A DNA stretch of 60,263 bases from Comamonadaceae bacterium (GTDB lineage: Bacteria; Pseudomonadota; Gammaproteobacteria; Burkholderiales; Burkholderiaceae_C), in NCBI GenBank assembly GCA_947453965.1, contig CANGIQ010000016.1:1-60263 (forward strand), in the 5' to 3' direction. A program made the position numbers and the translations under genes. Positions 18,963-28,174 of the stretch are shown here, piece after piece; positions within the stretch are counted from its first letter, which is position 1; the number at the start of each line of letters is the position of its first letter. The notes under the pieces were generated by a model, which was not told the DNA's origin, made no database searches, and saw nothing but the letters and a program-made list of their open reading frames with translations.

Positions 18963-19295
18963 ATGACAGTGAAGAAAGTAAAAAATACAGAGCAAGCATG
19001 GGACGAGCGCAAGCTGGGTGCCGAAGCCGATTTTGTGGGCGTGGCCGATGCGACGCATGAAGAAGTCTTGCAAGAGGCGTTGGAGTTGCAAGCCATTTCG
19101 ATTCGGTTGCCCAAAGATTTGGTGCGCAGCTACAAGCTGATTGCCGACTTCCATGGCATTGGCTATCAGCCTTTGATGCGTGATGTGTTGCAACGTTTTG
19201 TCGCCCCTGAGCTAAAGCACATTTTGGAAACGCAGCACAAAAGCGCAAAAGCGACCGAAAAACCAGCACTGATCCGAAGACGCAAAGTGGCCTGA
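18963..19295 (+). CDS. Putative antitoxin (ribbon-helix-helix, BrnA/CopG-like)
   Basis: 110 residues from the ATG at 18963, which follows AGGAGA; a longer frame starts inside the toxin gene and is unlikely. The central part ISIRLPKDLVRSYKLIADFHGIGYQPLMRDVLQRFV is a strand followed by two helices, the ribbon-helix-helix pattern. The C-terminus is basic. It follows the toxin gene by 25 bases, the toxin-first order seen in brnTA. Confidence 0.68.
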   Translation: MTVKKVKNTEQAWDERKLGAEADFVGVADATHEEVLQEALELQAISIRLPKDLVRSYKLIADFHGIGYQPLMRDVLQRFVAPELKHILETQHKSAKATEKPALIRRRKVA

Positions 19296-19314
19296 TAAAG
19301 CGCGAAACCACTTC

Positions 19315-20514
19315 TCATGTCACAGCATCTTGCTTCAAGAAAATATCTTTGTCCGGAAAAAACTGTGCATGCAGAGGCAGCAGCGAACCACCCAAGGCAC
19401 GTGCGTGGCTGCCTACACGGCCCGCCAAAATTTGAGGCTGATGAAGAATGCCGTCGAAGCTGAAGTCGGCCAAATGTTCCTGTGTTTGGGCAATCAAGGC
19501 TTGCATCAGCAGTGGGTTGAGCGAGCCATCAATCACCACGGCGTCTAGATCGAGCAGGGCGGCTGCGCTGGTGACAGTCATGGCCAGCGCTTGCGCAGAC
19601 TGGGTCAGCCAAGGTCGAGTCCAGTTTTTGTAAGCCGCGTCCATGATGCGGTCTTGTTGCACCAAGAGCGGGTCATGCCCGGCGGCGATCAAGGCTTGTT
19701 CCAGCTGCCAGCCTGAGGCCCGCTCGAGCAGTTGCGGATGCTGCTGCCCCTTGTTGCGCGGCATGGGCAATGAACCAATCGCACCTGCATTGCCACGTGG
19801 TCCATTGACGATGTGGCCGTCCATTACCAAGCCACCGCCCACAAAGGTGCCAACGTACACGTACAAGAAGTTCGGCACATCACGTCCCAAGCCTTGCACC
19901 AGCTCGGCCACACAGGCGGCGGTGGTGTCTTTGGCAAATTCCACCGGCAGGGGCGACATGGCTTGCACTTCCTGCACCAGATCAATGTGTTCCCAGTCCA
20001 CCATGGCTTTGCCTGCCTCAGGGCCCATCAGGTCGCCCCATTGGTGCATGGCCAAGGGCGCACTCAAACCGATGCCCACTGTGCGCGACCAGGCTTGGGG
20101 GCCCATGCGGCGCTGCATGAGCTTCAAGCCTTCTTTGATTTTGGGCAGCACCTCGGAGGGGGAAGGGTAGGGGTAGGTCTGTTGCCACTGGTGACGCATG
20201 TGGCCCACAAAGTCGGTCACCACCACCTCCAGGCTGCGTCGTCCCACCTGCAAGCCAATGCTGTAGGCGCCATCGGGGTGAATGGCCAGTGGCACCGAGG
20301 GTTGGCCCATCTTGCCGCGGATGCGGTCTTGCTTGACCAACAGGCCATCGTCGAGCAAGCGGTTGACGATGATCGACACGGTTTGCGTGGACAACTGGGT
20401 GAGCCGCGCCAAGTCAGCCTTGGGGATGGCACCTGCATGCCGAATGGCGCGTAACACCGTGCGCTCATTGAATTGCCGCATGCCCGTGTGGTTGGAGCCG
20501 CGCATGGTGGTCAT
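19315..20514 (-). CDS. ROK-family transcriptional repressor
   Basis: 399-residue regulator with an N-terminal winged helix (ERTVLRAIRHAG, KADLARLTQLSTQTVSIIVNRLLDDGLL) and a C-terminal ROK domain with VYVGTFVGGGLVMDG and GPRGNAGAIGSLP. The usual Cys-rich zinc motif of ROK kinases is not evident, as expected for a regulator. The ATG at 20514 overlaps the stop of the upstream gene (ATGA); the long 5' extension of the frame is the shadow of that gene. It probably controls the divergent frc operon in response to the imported sugar or its phosphate. Confidence 0.88.
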   Translation of the reverse strand: MTTMRGSNHTGMRQFNERTVLRAIRHAGAIPKADLARLTQLSTQTVSIIVNRLLDDGLLVKQDRIRGKMGQPSVPLAIHPDGAYSIGLQVGRRSLEVVVTDFVGHMRHQWQQTYPYPSPSEVLPKIKEGLKLMQRRMGPQAWSRTVGIGLSAPLAMHQWGDLMGPEAGKAMVDWEHIDLVQEVQAMSPLPVEFAKDTTAACVAELVQGLGRDVPNFLYVYVGTFVGGGLVMDGHIVNGPRGNAGAIGSLPMPRNKGQQHPQLLERASGWQLEQALIAAGHDPLLVQQDRIMDAAYKNWTRPWLTQSAQALAMTVTSAAALLDLDAVVIDGSLNPLLMQALIAQTQEHLADFSFDGILHQPQILAGRVGSHARALGGSLLPLHAQFFPDKDIFLKQDAVT

Positions 20515-20951
20515 AGCAAGATCACGCCTTTGCAAAAGAGGGCGTTGCCATAAGCTGTCCCTTCGCCTGTTTGGACGATCAGACTGGCGCCTTTGATTTT
20601 TTCGTAGAACGCGTAGCGCTCCACAGCCTCGACTTGGGTGGCGCTCAGGCCTTCTAGCTCGACCAAATTCACCACCGCTTGTTGCGCTGCGGTGCGGTGT
20701 GTGGGCGCGCTGTGGCACACGTGCATATAGGCAGCGGGCTGGGCTACATCGGTGGCCAAGGGAAAGACCGACAGCACGGCTTGGCTCACACGTGCGAGCG
20801 ACAAGCCGGGCAGGCGCACCACAGGTTTGCCGTGGGCGAGAAAGTCGGCGGTGAAGTTGGCGTCCACCACGGCCACCCATTCGCCATGCCCCATGGCACA
20901 CAGGTGCATCAGCAGTTCGGGGGTGAGGATGGGGTCTAAGCCTTTGAGCAC
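20511..20951 (-). CDS. fucU: RbsD/FucU-family sugar mutarotase
   Basis: 146-residue cytoplasmic enzyme that interconverts sugar anomers or pyranose and furanose forms. The start MLKGLDPILTPELLMHLCAMGHG holds the family's catalytic His, and AFYEKIKGASLIVQTGE with the C-terminal YGNALFCKGV is typical of FucU. It is divergent from frcBCA and coupled to the ROK regulator, so its sugar is likely the one imported by Frc (ribose, fucose or a hexose). Confidence 0.85.
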   Translation of the reverse strand: MLKGLDPILTPELLMHLCAMGHGEWVAVVDANFTADFLAHGKPVVRLPGLSLARVSQAVLSVFPLATDVAQPAAYMHVCHSAPTHRTAAQQAVVNLVELEGLSATQVEAVERYAFYEKIKGASLIVQTGEGTAYGNALFCKGVILL

Positions 20952-21027
20952 GTGGAGTCCTTGTTGATGTGTTTTGTGAGTGGCTAGAGCATGCCTGTGT
21001 TTTGTGTGTGAACTTATCAGGGAATGT

Positions 21028-21056
21028 ACTAATTAAACCAAGTTGATTTAGTTAGT
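21028..21056. promoter_or_regulatory. Candidate operator between fucU and frcB
   Basis: ACTAATTAAA (21028-21037) and TTTAGTTAGT (21047-21056) form an inverted repeat with one mismatch and a 9-base spacer, centred in the 176-base divergent region. It is the best candidate site for the ROK repressor encoded next door. No direct evidence beyond symmetry and position. Confidence 0.5.
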
Positions 21057-21127
21057 CGAGTTGTTTTACAGTTACACCGCGGCGCAACAGTGCGCTGGCG
21101 ATACCCATCAAATCCTCTGGAGACTCT

Positions 21128-22126
21128 ATGAAATCGATTGCCCCCAAACTGATGCTGTCCGCTGTGGTGCTGGCTGCGACCAGCGCGTATGCCGCTGAAC
21201 CGGTCATTGGCTTGATCACCAAAACAGAAACCAACCCGTTCTTCGTCAAGATGAAAGAAGGCGCACAAGCCGAAGCGAAGAAGTTGGGTGCCAAGGTGTT
21301 GTCGGCTGCAGGTAAAACCGACGGCGACAACGCAGGCCAAGTGACCGCCATGGAAAACATGATCGCTGCAGGTGCCAAAACCATTTTGATCACACCCAGC
21401 GACTCCAAAGCCATCGTGCCCGCCATCAAAAAGGCCCAAGCACAAGGTGTGATGGTCATCGCCTTGGACAGCCCCACCGATCCTGCCAACGCCACAGACG
21501 CGCTGTTCGCCACCGACAACTACAAAGCCGGTGTGTTGATTGGCCAATACGCCAAAGCGGCCTTGGGTGGCAAAAAGCCCGTCATCGCCACACTCGATTT
21601 GTTCCCTGGCCACCCTGTGGGCGCGCAGCGTCACAACGGTTTCTTGCAAGGCTATGGCTTGAAGTCACTCGACGCCAAGAGCAACGAATTGGCCAAGCCC
21701 GCCGAAGTGGTGTGTATGGCGGACAGCTTTGGCGACCGCGCCAAAGGCCAAACTGGCATGGAAAACTGCTTGCAAAAGAATCCTGACATCAACGTGGTCT
21801 ACACCATCAACGAACCCGCTGCTGCTGGTGCCTACAACGCACTCAAAGCCGCTGGCAAAGAAAAAGGTGTGTTGATTGTGTCGGTCGACGGCGGCTGCGC
21901 AGGCATCAAAGACGTGGGTGCTGGCGTGATTGCTGCCACCTCACAACAGTACCCCTTGCGCATGGCCTCGATGGGCGTGGCCGCAGGCGTGGAATACGCC
22001 AAGAGTGGCAAAAAAGTCAGCGGCTACACCGACACCGGCGTGACCCTGATTGCTGCCAAAGCCTTGCCTGGCGTGGACAGCAAAGACGTGGCCACCGGCA
22101 CCGATTTGTGCTGGGGCAACAAGTAA
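21128..22126 (+). CDS. frcB: Fructose-type ABC transporter, periplasmic binding protein
   Basis: 332-residue binding protein of the ribose/fructose class with a signal peptide cleaved near AYAAEP. GLITKTETNPFFVKMKEGA, the repeated ITPSDSKAIVPAIKKA block and FATDNYKAG closely recall Sinorhizobium FrcB, which binds fructose, mannose and ribose. A GGAG lies just before the ATG. It is the first and probably most expressed gene of frcBCA plus kinase, with a stem-loop after it. Confidence 0.88.
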   Translation: MKSIAPKLMLSAVVLAATSAYAAEPVIGLITKTETNPFFVKMKEGAQAEAKKLGAKVLSAAGKTDGDNAGQVTAMENMIAAGAKTILITPSDSKAIVPAIKKAQAQGVMVIALDSPTDPANATDALFATDNYKAGVLIGQYAKAALGGKKPVIATLDLFPGHPVGAQRHNGFLQGYGLKSLDAKSNELAKPAEVVCMADSFGDRAKGQTGMENCLQKNPDINVVYTINEPAAAGAYNALKAAGKEKGVLIVSVDGGCAGIKDVGAGVIAATSQQYPLRMASMGVAAGVEYAKSGKKVSGYTDTGVTLIAAKALPGVDSKDVATGTDLCWGNK

Positions 22127-22134
22127 AAGCTAAA

Positions 22135-22158
22135 CAAGGGGGCCTGAGTGCCCCCTTG
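22135..22158 (+). terminator. Intra-operon stem-loop after frcB
   Basis: CAAGGGGGC (22135-22143) pairs perfectly with GCCCCCTTG (22150-22158) around a 6-base loop and is followed by GGTTTTCGTC. It lies between the binding-protein and permease genes, where such hairpins usually stabilise the upstream message or end part of transcription, giving excess binding protein. Confidence 0.65.
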
Positions 22159-22183
22159 GGTTTTCGTCATTAAGGCCAATCGT

Positions 22184-23143
22184 ATGAACTCTTTCAAAGA
22201 CAAGCTCCCGCCTATGGGCACGTTGGGGCCCCTGATCGCCCTGGTGTTGGCCTGTGTGTTTTTCGCCAGCCAAAGCGATCGTTTTTTGAGCCCCCAAAAC
22301 TTCTCGCTCATCTTGGCGCAAGTCATGGTGGTGGGAGTGATTGCGATTGGCCAAACCCTCATCATCTTGACCGCAGGAATTGACTTGTCATGTGGCATGG
22401 TCATGGCCTTGGGCGGCATTGTGATGACCAAATTTGCGTCCGACTTCGGCCTGTCGACGCCCGTGGCGATGAGCTGCGGCTTGTTGGTGACCACCTTGTT
22501 TGGTTACCTCAACGGCTTGCTGGTGACGCGCATCAAACTGCCCCCGTTCATTGTGACGCTGGGCACTTTGAACATTGCCTTTGCGATCACGCAGCTGTAT
22601 TCAGGCTCACAAACCGTGACCGACATTCCTGCCGGCATGACCTGGCTGGGCAACACCTTCCAACTGGGCAGCGCCACCGTGAGCTACGGCGTGATGCTGA
22701 TGTTGGGCCTGTATTTTTTCACCTGGTTTGCGCTGCGCGAAACTGCCGCTGGCCGCCATGTGTACGCCGTGGGCAACAGCCCCGAAGCCACCCGCTTGAC
22801 GGGCATCCCCACCGAGAAGGTATTGTTGGGTGTCTATGTGCTGGCAGGGCTTTGTTACGGCATTGCCGCCATGCTGGGCGTGGCGCGTACCGGTGCGGGT
22901 GACCCCAATGCCGGACAGACCGAGAACTTAGACGCCATCACCGCCGTGGTGCTCGGCGGCACCAGCTTGTTTGGTGGCCGTGGTGTGGTGCTGGGCACCT
23001 TGGTCGGCGCGCTGATTGTGGGTGTGTTTCGCAACGGCCTCACGCTGATGGGCGTGTCGTCGGTGTACCAAATTTTGGTCACTGGTATTTTGGTGATCTT
23101 GGCTGTGGCCACGGATCAACTCTCACGCAAGGGAGCACGTTAA
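22184..23143 (+). CDS. frcC: Fructose-type ABC transporter permease
   Basis: 319 residues with eight to ten hydrophobic segments, of the RbsC/FrcC permease family. GIDLSCGMVMALGG near residue 60 and VLGGTSLFGGRGVVLGT near residue 255 are family signatures. The ATG at 22184 is chosen over an upstream in-frame codon lying in the hairpin. It ends two bases before frcA. Confidence 0.88.
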   Translation: MNSFKDKLPPMGTLGPLIALVLACVFFASQSDRFLSPQNFSLILAQVMVVGVIAIGQTLIILTAGIDLSCGMVMALGGIVMTKFASDFGLSTPVAMSCGLLVTTLFGYLNGLLVTRIKLPPFIVTLGTLNIAFAITQLYSGSQTVTDIPAGMTWLGNTFQLGSATVSYGVMLMLGLYFFTWFALRETAAGRHVYAVGNSPEATRLTGIPTEKVLLGVYVLAGLCYGIAAMLGVARTGAGDPNAGQTENLDAITAVVLGGTSLFGGRGVVLGTLVGALIVGVFRNGLTLMGVSSVYQILVTGILVILAVATDQLSRKGAR

Positions 23144-23145
23144 TC

Positions 23146-23940
23146 ATGAGCGACACACAACACAACATCGTCATGCAGGCGAAGGGCTTGGTCAAACGCT
23201 ATGGCCAGGTCACCGCTTTGGATGGCGCAGACTTTGAGCTGCGCGCGGGCGAAATTCTGGCAGTCATTGGTGACAACGGGGCGGGTAAATCGTCCCTGAT
23301 CAAATGCTTGTCAGGCGCTACCGTGCCTGATGAGGGGCAAATCTTGCTGGATGGCCAAACCATTCAATTCAAAAGTCCCATCGATGCACGCCGCGCGGGC
23401 ATTGAAACCGTCTACCAAGATTTGGCTGTCGCACCTGCGATGAGCATTGCCGAAAACTTATTTTTAGGGCGCGAAATTCGCCGCCCGGGTTTTGCTGGCA
23501 ACGTGCTACGCATGCTCGACAAAAAGAAAATGCTGCAAGAAAGCATCGAGCGCATGAACGACCTCAAGGTCGGCATTCGCTCCATGACGCAAGCCGTGGA
23601 AACACTCTCCGGCGGCCAACGCCAATGCGTGGCGGTGTCGCGTGCGGCCGCCTTTGCACAGCATGTTGTCATCATGGATGAACCCACGGCAGCCTTGGGC
23701 GTGAAAGAGGGCAATATGGTGTTGGAGTTGATTCGCCGCGTGCGCGACAAAGGCCTGCCCGTGGTGCTGATTTCCCACAACATGCCCCATGTGTTTGAAA
23801 TTGCAGACCGTATTCACGTGGCCCGTTTGGGCAAGCGTGCTGCTGTGTTGAATCCTAAAAAAATCAGCATGAGTGACACCGTGGCTGTGATGACCGGTGC
23901 CATGAAACCCGAAGACATTCCTGCGGAGTGTTTGGCTTGA
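23146..23940 (+). CDS. frcA: Fructose-type ABC transporter ATP-binding protein
   Basis: 264-residue ATPase with a single nucleotide-binding domain, unlike the duplicated RbsA, as in FrcA. Walker A is GDNGAGKSS, the signature is LSGGQRQCVAVSR and Walker B is VVIMDEP. The signature has Cys where Arg/Gln is usual. Its stop overlaps the start of the kinase gene. Confidence 0.88.
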   Translation: MSDTQHNIVMQAKGLVKRYGQVTALDGADFELRAGEILAVIGDNGAGKSSLIKCLSGATVPDEGQILLDGQTIQFKSPIDARRAGIETVYQDLAVAPAMSIAENLFLGREIRRPGFAGNVLRMLDKKKMLQESIERMNDLKVGIRSMTQAVETLSGGQRQCVAVSRAAAFAQHVVIMDEPTAALGVKEGNMVLELIRRVRDKGLPVVLISHNMPHVFEIADRIHVARLGKRAAVLNPKKISMSDTVAVMTGAMKPEDIPAECLA

Positions 23941-24887
23941 TCGCTTCTGTTCACACACCGGTGTGGGTGCTGGGCGAAGCTTTGATGGATTGCATGGCGC
24001 AAGCCGATGGCACGCTGCAGCCTTTGCTGGGCGGCAGCCCTTACAACCTCGCATGTGCCACTGCTTTGCAAGGCGCCGAGGTCGGGTTCATCAATCCGTT
24101 TTCAACCGATGTGTTTGGCCAGTCGCTGCTCGATCACTTGATGGCCAGCAAAGCACGCAGCCTATTGCCGCGTTCACACTTGCCTACATCACTGGCCGTT
24201 GTCCAAGTCGACCAAGGTCAGCCCAGCTATGGCTTTTACCGCGAAGGCATTGCCGACCGCGATTACCAAGTGGCCGATGTCGTGGCGTTGCTAGAAGCCT
24301 CACCGCCCGGTGTGTTGCACACAGGGTCGCTCATGGCCATGCCGCCCGAGCACCACAAAGTGCTGCAAGTGCTTGCTGCTGCGAAACGCTTGGGCTGGGT
24401 CATCAGTGTGGACGTCAACTTGCGTCCGCGCGTGGCCAGCGATGTTCCGGCGTATCTCCAGGCCGTGCGTGAGGTGGCTGCACACGCCGATTGGCTCAAA
24501 GCCAGCGACGAAGATTTAGAACTGCTGGGCTGGCATGACGTGACCTTGGCCAACGCCCCCAGCTTGGCTGCACCTTGGTTGCAACAAGGTTGTTCGCGTG
24601 TGGCCTTGACCTTTGGTGCGCAAGGCGCATATTTACAAGTGGGAGACGCACACACCCAAGGCGCAGCCCCGCGCGTCGAGGTGATCGACACCGTAGGTGC
24701 TGGCGACACGTTTTGGGGCAATTGCTTGGCCGATTGGGTGTTGCACGACTCAGTGACACATCCCCAGTTAGCAGAGCAACGCATCGCCATCACCTTGCAG
24801 CGTGCTTTGCAAGCCGCAGCCATCAATTGCAGCCGCGCAGGTTGCCAGCCGCCCACGGCGGACGAATTAAGCGCAAATCTGCGTTGA
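23937..24887 (+). CDS. PfkB-family sugar kinase, probably fructokinase
   Basis: 316 residues. GGSPYNLACATALQGAEVGF near the start and DTVGAGDTFWGNCLADW near the end are the two PfkB signatures; the latter holds the catalytic Asp and anion hole. I start at TTG 23937, which overlaps the frcA stop (TTGA) and has GGAG eight bases upstream; a GTG at 23928 is possible. Last gene of the frc operon, so it likely phosphorylates the imported sugar (like FrcK). Confidence 0.85.
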   Translation: MIASVHTPVWVLGEALMDCMAQADGTLQPLLGGSPYNLACATALQGAEVGFINPFSTDVFGQSLLDHLMASKARSLLPRSHLPTSLAVVQVDQGQPSYGFYREGIADRDYQVADVVALLEASPPGVLHTGSLMAMPPEHHKVLQVLAAAKRLGWVISVDVNLRPRVASDVPAYLQAVREVAAHADWLKASDEDLELLGWHDVTLANAPSLAAPWLQQGCSRVALTFGAQGAYLQVGDAHTQGAAPRVEVIDTVGAGDTFWGNCLADWVLHDSVTHPQLAEQRIAITLQRALQAAAINCSRAGCQPPTADELSANLR

Positions 24888-24937
24888 AAATTCGTCCATA
24901 GGAAAGCTTTGGTTTTCCTTGAGCGAGAATTGGCGCT

Positions 24938-25759
24938 ATGTCACACGCCATGCCTATCCCCTCGACGCGCTTTGCCGGTGCGATTGGCGTGTTTGACTCT
25001 GGCGTAGGCGGTCTGTCGGTCTTGCGCGCCATCCGTGCGGCCTTGCCCGAAGAAGACTTGGTCTACGTGGCTGACTCGGGTCACGCGCCATACGGGGACC
25101 AGACCGAATCCCACATCACCCAACGCACGCTCACAGTCGGAAACTGGCTGGCAGAGCAGGGCGTCAAAGCCATCACCATCGCCTGTAACACCGCCACCGT
25201 GGTGGCGGCGCGCACCCTGCGCGAGCAAACCCATTTGCCTGTGGTGGCGATTGAGCCTGCCATCAAACCCGCCGTGGCCTTGACGCGCAGCGGCGTGGTG
25301 GGCGTGTTGGCCACCCGTCAAACCGTGCAAAGCGAAAGTGTGGCGCGTTTGTGCGACACACATGGTGCGGGCAAGCGCATTGTGTTGCAAGCCTGCCCGG
25401 GGTGGGTCGAACTGGTCGAGCAAGCCGATGTGCACAGCGCACGCACCGAAGCCTTGGTACGCGAGTTCGTAGCGCCCGTGTTGGCCCAAGGCGCTGACAC
25501 CTTGGTGCTGGGGTGCACGCATTACCCGTTTTTGCGCGACACCATTGCGCGTGTGGCCGGGCCGGGTGTGCAACTGATCGACCCGGCCGAAGCCGTGGCC
25601 CGTGAGCTGGTGCGGCGCTTGGGTGATCAGCGCCGCCCGGCAGGCGCGCAGCCAGGCACCACCCAGTTTTTCACCACCGGTGATGTGGCGCAAACCCAGC
25701 ATGCGGTGGCCCACTTGTGGGGCGCCCCCGCAGAGGTTGAAGCTTTGGCGTCAGGCTGA
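24938..25759 (+). CDS. murI: Glutamate racemase
   Basis: Makes D-glutamate for peptidoglycan. 273 residues with FDSGVGGLSVLRAI at the N-terminus, the first catalytic Cys in IACNTATVVA (about residue 85) and the second in LGCTHYPFLR (about 195). It is 50 bases after the frc kinase and has a possible promoter in that gap. Confidence 0.96.
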   Translation: MSHAMPIPSTRFAGAIGVFDSGVGGLSVLRAIRAALPEEDLVYVADSGHAPYGDQTESHITQRTLTVGNWLAEQGVKAITIACNTATVVAARTLREQTHLPVVAIEPAIKPAVALTRSGVVGVLATRQTVQSESVARLCDTHGAGKRIVLQACPGWVELVEQADVHSARTEALVREFVAPVLAQGADTLVLGCTHYPFLRDTIARVAGPGVQLIDPAEAVARELVRRLGDQRRPAGAQPGTTQFFTTGDVAQTQHAVAHLWGAPAEVEALASG

Positions 25760-25813
25760 GCGGTCATTTGCATTTACAGTGCTTGTTTTTAAATCAGACA
25801 GCCTGGAGATACC

Positions 25814-26794
25814 GTGCAACTTGGAATGATTGGTTTGGGCCGCATGGGCGGCAATATTGTGCGACGTTTGATGCGTCATGGTCACACCTCGGTGGTGTAC
25901 GACGCCAACCCCGACAGCGTCCAGCAATTGGCCCAAGAAGGCGCCACGCCCAGCGACAGCTTGGCCCATTTGGTGAGCCAACTCCAAGCGCCTCGTGCCG
26001 TGTGGGTCATGCTGCCTGCTGGCGAGATCACGGCCTCCACCATCCAGGCCTTGAGCGACTTGCTGCAGCCCGGTGACATCTTGATTGATGGCGGCAACTC
26101 CAATTTCCAAGACGATGTGAAGCATGCCCAGATGCTGCAAACCAAGGGCATTCGTTACCTCGACATTGGCACCAGCGGTGGCGTGTGGGGCTTGGACCGT
26201 GGCTACTGCATGATGATTGGCGGCGACGCCACAGCCGCCACGCATCTCGACCCGATTTTCAAAACCTTGGCACCTGGCGTGGGCACCATTCCCAAAACGC
26301 CCGGACGTGAAGGCAAACAATCCACCGCCGAAGAAGGCTACCTCTACACCGGCCCCGCAGGTTCGGGGCACTTTGTGAAGATGATTCACAACGGCATCGA
26401 ATACGGCTTGATGCAAGCTTTTGCCGAAGGCATGGACGTGCTCAAAGGGGTGGGGCAAGACAGCATTCCTGCCGATCGCCGCTACCAACTGGACTTGGCC
26501 GACATCACCGAACTCTGGCGTCGCGGCAGCGTGGTCTCATCGTGGTTGCTTGATCTGACGGCGATTTCACTGGCCGAAGACCCCGAGCTCGACGCGTATT
26601 CAGGCCATGTGCAGGACTCGGGCGAGGGCCGTTGGACCATCAACGCCGCCATTGAAGAAGCCGTGCCTGTGCCCGTGTTGTCAGCCGCTTTGTTTGCACG
26701 CTTCAGATCGCGCCAGGTCAGCACCTTCGCCGACAAGATGCTGTCGGCGATGCGCAAACAATTTGGCGGCCACCAAGAGCCTAAAAAGTCTTGA
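25814..26794 (+). CDS. gnd: 6-phosphogluconate dehydrogenase, short NAD-type form
   Basis: Oxidative decarboxylation of 6-phosphogluconate to ribulose-5-phosphate. At 326 residues this is the short form (GndA/YqeC-like), often NAD-dependent, not the 470-residue enzyme. The Rossmann motif [13 protein letters not shown] starts at residue 6, followed by [17 protein letters not shown] and the substrate-site GTSGGVWG. It begins with GTG after GGAGAT. It gives the cell a second fate for the 6-phosphogluconate made by zwf-pgl. Confidence 0.93.
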   Translation: MQLGMIGLGRMGGNIVRRLMRHGHTSVVYDANPDSVQQLAQEGATPSDSLAHLVSQLQAPRAVWVMLPAGEITASTIQALSDLLQPGDILIDGGNSNFQDDVKHAQMLQTKGIRYLDIGTSGGVWGLDRGYCMMIGGDATAATHLDPIFKTLAPGVGTIPKTPGREGKQSTAEEGYLYTGPAGSGHFVKMIHNGIEYGLMQAFAEGMDVLKGVGQDSIPADRRYQLDLADITELWRRGSVVSSWLLDLTAISLAEDPELDAYSGHVQDSGEGRWTINAAIEEAVPVPVLSAALFARFRSRQVSTFADKMLSAMRKQFGGHQEPKKS

Positions 26795-26804
26795 GCGTCT
26801 TGGC

Positions 26805-28157
26805 TTAGCGCGCCTTAGCGGGCAACACGGTACCCACGCATTCGCCAAAGCCAATGCGTGTGGCGCCGGGTTTTTCGCACCAGCCGCGCAGCACCACGGC
26901 GTCGCCGTCTTCCAGGTACACGCGTTGCTCGCCATTGGCGAACTGCAAGGGGTTTTTGCCGCCTTGGGTCAATTCAATCAAAGCACCCGCTTGGTCAAGC
27001 GTGGGCCCTGACAAAGTGCCACTGCCCAACAAATCACCCGCTTGCAAGTTGCATCCGTTGACGGTGTGGTGCGTCACCATTTGCGCCACGGTCCAATAGG
27101 CATGGCGGTAGCTGGTGCGGCACACCGTGGCGGCGGTTTGAGAGGCCTCGCGCATTTTGGGCGTGTGGATGCCGACCTCCAGTTGAATATCAAACGCGCC
27201 TTGTTGGCGGTTGGCATCTGAATCCAAATAGGCCATGGGCTGTGGGTCTTCTGCGGGCCGCATGAAGGGCACACGGTAAGGTGCCAAGGCCTCCAGGGTC
27301 ACCACCCAGGGGGAAATCGTGGTGGCGAAATTTTTGGACAGGAAGGGTCCGAGGGGTTGGTATTCCCAACCCTGGATGTCGCGTGCCGACCAATCGTTGA
27401 GCAAGCAGATGCCAAACACATGGTCTTCAGCCTCTGTCATGTGGAGTGGGTCGCCCAAGGCATTGCCACCGCCGATGAAGATGCCCAGCTCCAACTCGAT
27501 GTCCATGCGTTTGCAGGGACCGAAAGATGGCTCGCTGGCACCGGGGGCCATGGTTTGCCCCACAGGACGGTGAAAGGCTTGACCCGACACACCAATGCTG
27601 GACGCACGGCCGTGGTAACCAATGGGCACCCATTTGTAGTTGGGCAACAAAGGGTTGTCTGGGCGGAACTGTTTGCCGATGTTGGTGGCGTGGTAGACCG
27701 AGGTGTAGAAGTCGGTGTAGTCACCAATCCGTGCGGGCACATCGTATTCAGCCTGTGCTTGTGGCACCAAGCAGGTTTGCAGGGCGGCTTGTTCAGTGGC
27801 GCCTTCTCGCAGGGCACGTGAGAGTGCCAAGCGCAGCGCGTGCCACACCTGGGGACCCAGGGCCATCAAGGCGTTGAGCTTGTCTTGCGCACCGGCTTGC
27901 ACACCGGCTTGCACACCGGCTTGCACAGCCGTGCCTGCGTCACCGGTGAACACACCGGTTTGGGCAGCGGCTGCCAGGTCCAAGATCTGATCGCCAATGG
28001 CCACGCCGCCGCGAAAGGCTTCGTGGCTGCCTTGACGTCGGAACACGGCAAACGGTAAGTTTTGAATCGGGAAATCACAGCCCGCGATATTGGCTGCGCT
28101 GACCCAGCTGCGTAGCGCGGGGTTGTGTGTTTCATTCACTGTCATGGTGGCTTGCAT
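26805..28157 (-). CDS. fahA: Fumarylacetoacetase
   Basis: Hydrolyses fumarylacetoacetate to fumarate and acetoacetate, the last step of homogentisate catabolism. 450 residues with the N-terminal SH3-like domain and the C-terminal FAH fold: metal ligands in MDIELELGIFIGGG and NDWSARDIQGWEYQPLGPF, and the lid segment SKNFATTISPWVV. AGGA precedes the ATG at 28157 by eight bases. A Gln-Ala-Gly repeat (VQAG) near residue 80 is encoded by a 12-base tandem repeat. Confidence 0.94.
   Translation of the reverse strand: MQATMTVNETHNPALRSWVSAANIAGCDFPIQNLPFAVFRRQGSHEAFRGGVAIGDQILDLAAAAQTGVFTGDAGTAVQAGVQAGVQAGAQDKLNALMALGPQVWHALRLALSRALREGATEQAALQTCLVPQAQAEYDVPARIGDYTDFYTSVYHATNIGKQFRPDNPLLPNYKWVPIGYHGRASSIGVSGQAFHRPVGQTMAPGASEPSFGPCKRMDIELELGIFIGGGNALGDPLHMTEAEDHVFGICLLNDWSARDIQGWEYQPLGPFLSKNFATTISPWVVTLEALAPYRVPFMRPAEDPQPMAYLDSDANRQQGAFDIQLEVGIHTPKMREASQTAATVCRTSYRHAYWTVAQMVTHHTVNGCNLQAGDLLGSGTLSGPTLDQAGALIELTQGGKNPLQFANGEQRVYLEDGDAVVLRGWCEKPGATRIGFGECVGTVLPAKAR
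27885..27932. repeat. 12-base tandem repeat inside fahA
   Basis: Four head-to-tail copies of TTGCACACCGGC, the first with one change and the last diverged in its end. In the gene this gives repeated AGVQ units in the loop between the two domains of the enzyme. The repeat is in frame, so length changes would add or remove four residues without a frameshift. Confidence 0.85.
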
Positions 28158-28174
28158 GGGCGTTCCTGGATGAA

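Noticed and set aside
20515..20901. Long N-terminal extension of the ROK regulator frame
   Set aside because: It is Arg-rich low-complexity shadow of fucU; the ATG at 20514 overlaps the fucU stop.
27885..27932. CRISPR-like repeat
   Set aside because: Units are 12 bases, contiguous and in frame within fahA; no spacers or cas genes are present anywhere in the window.
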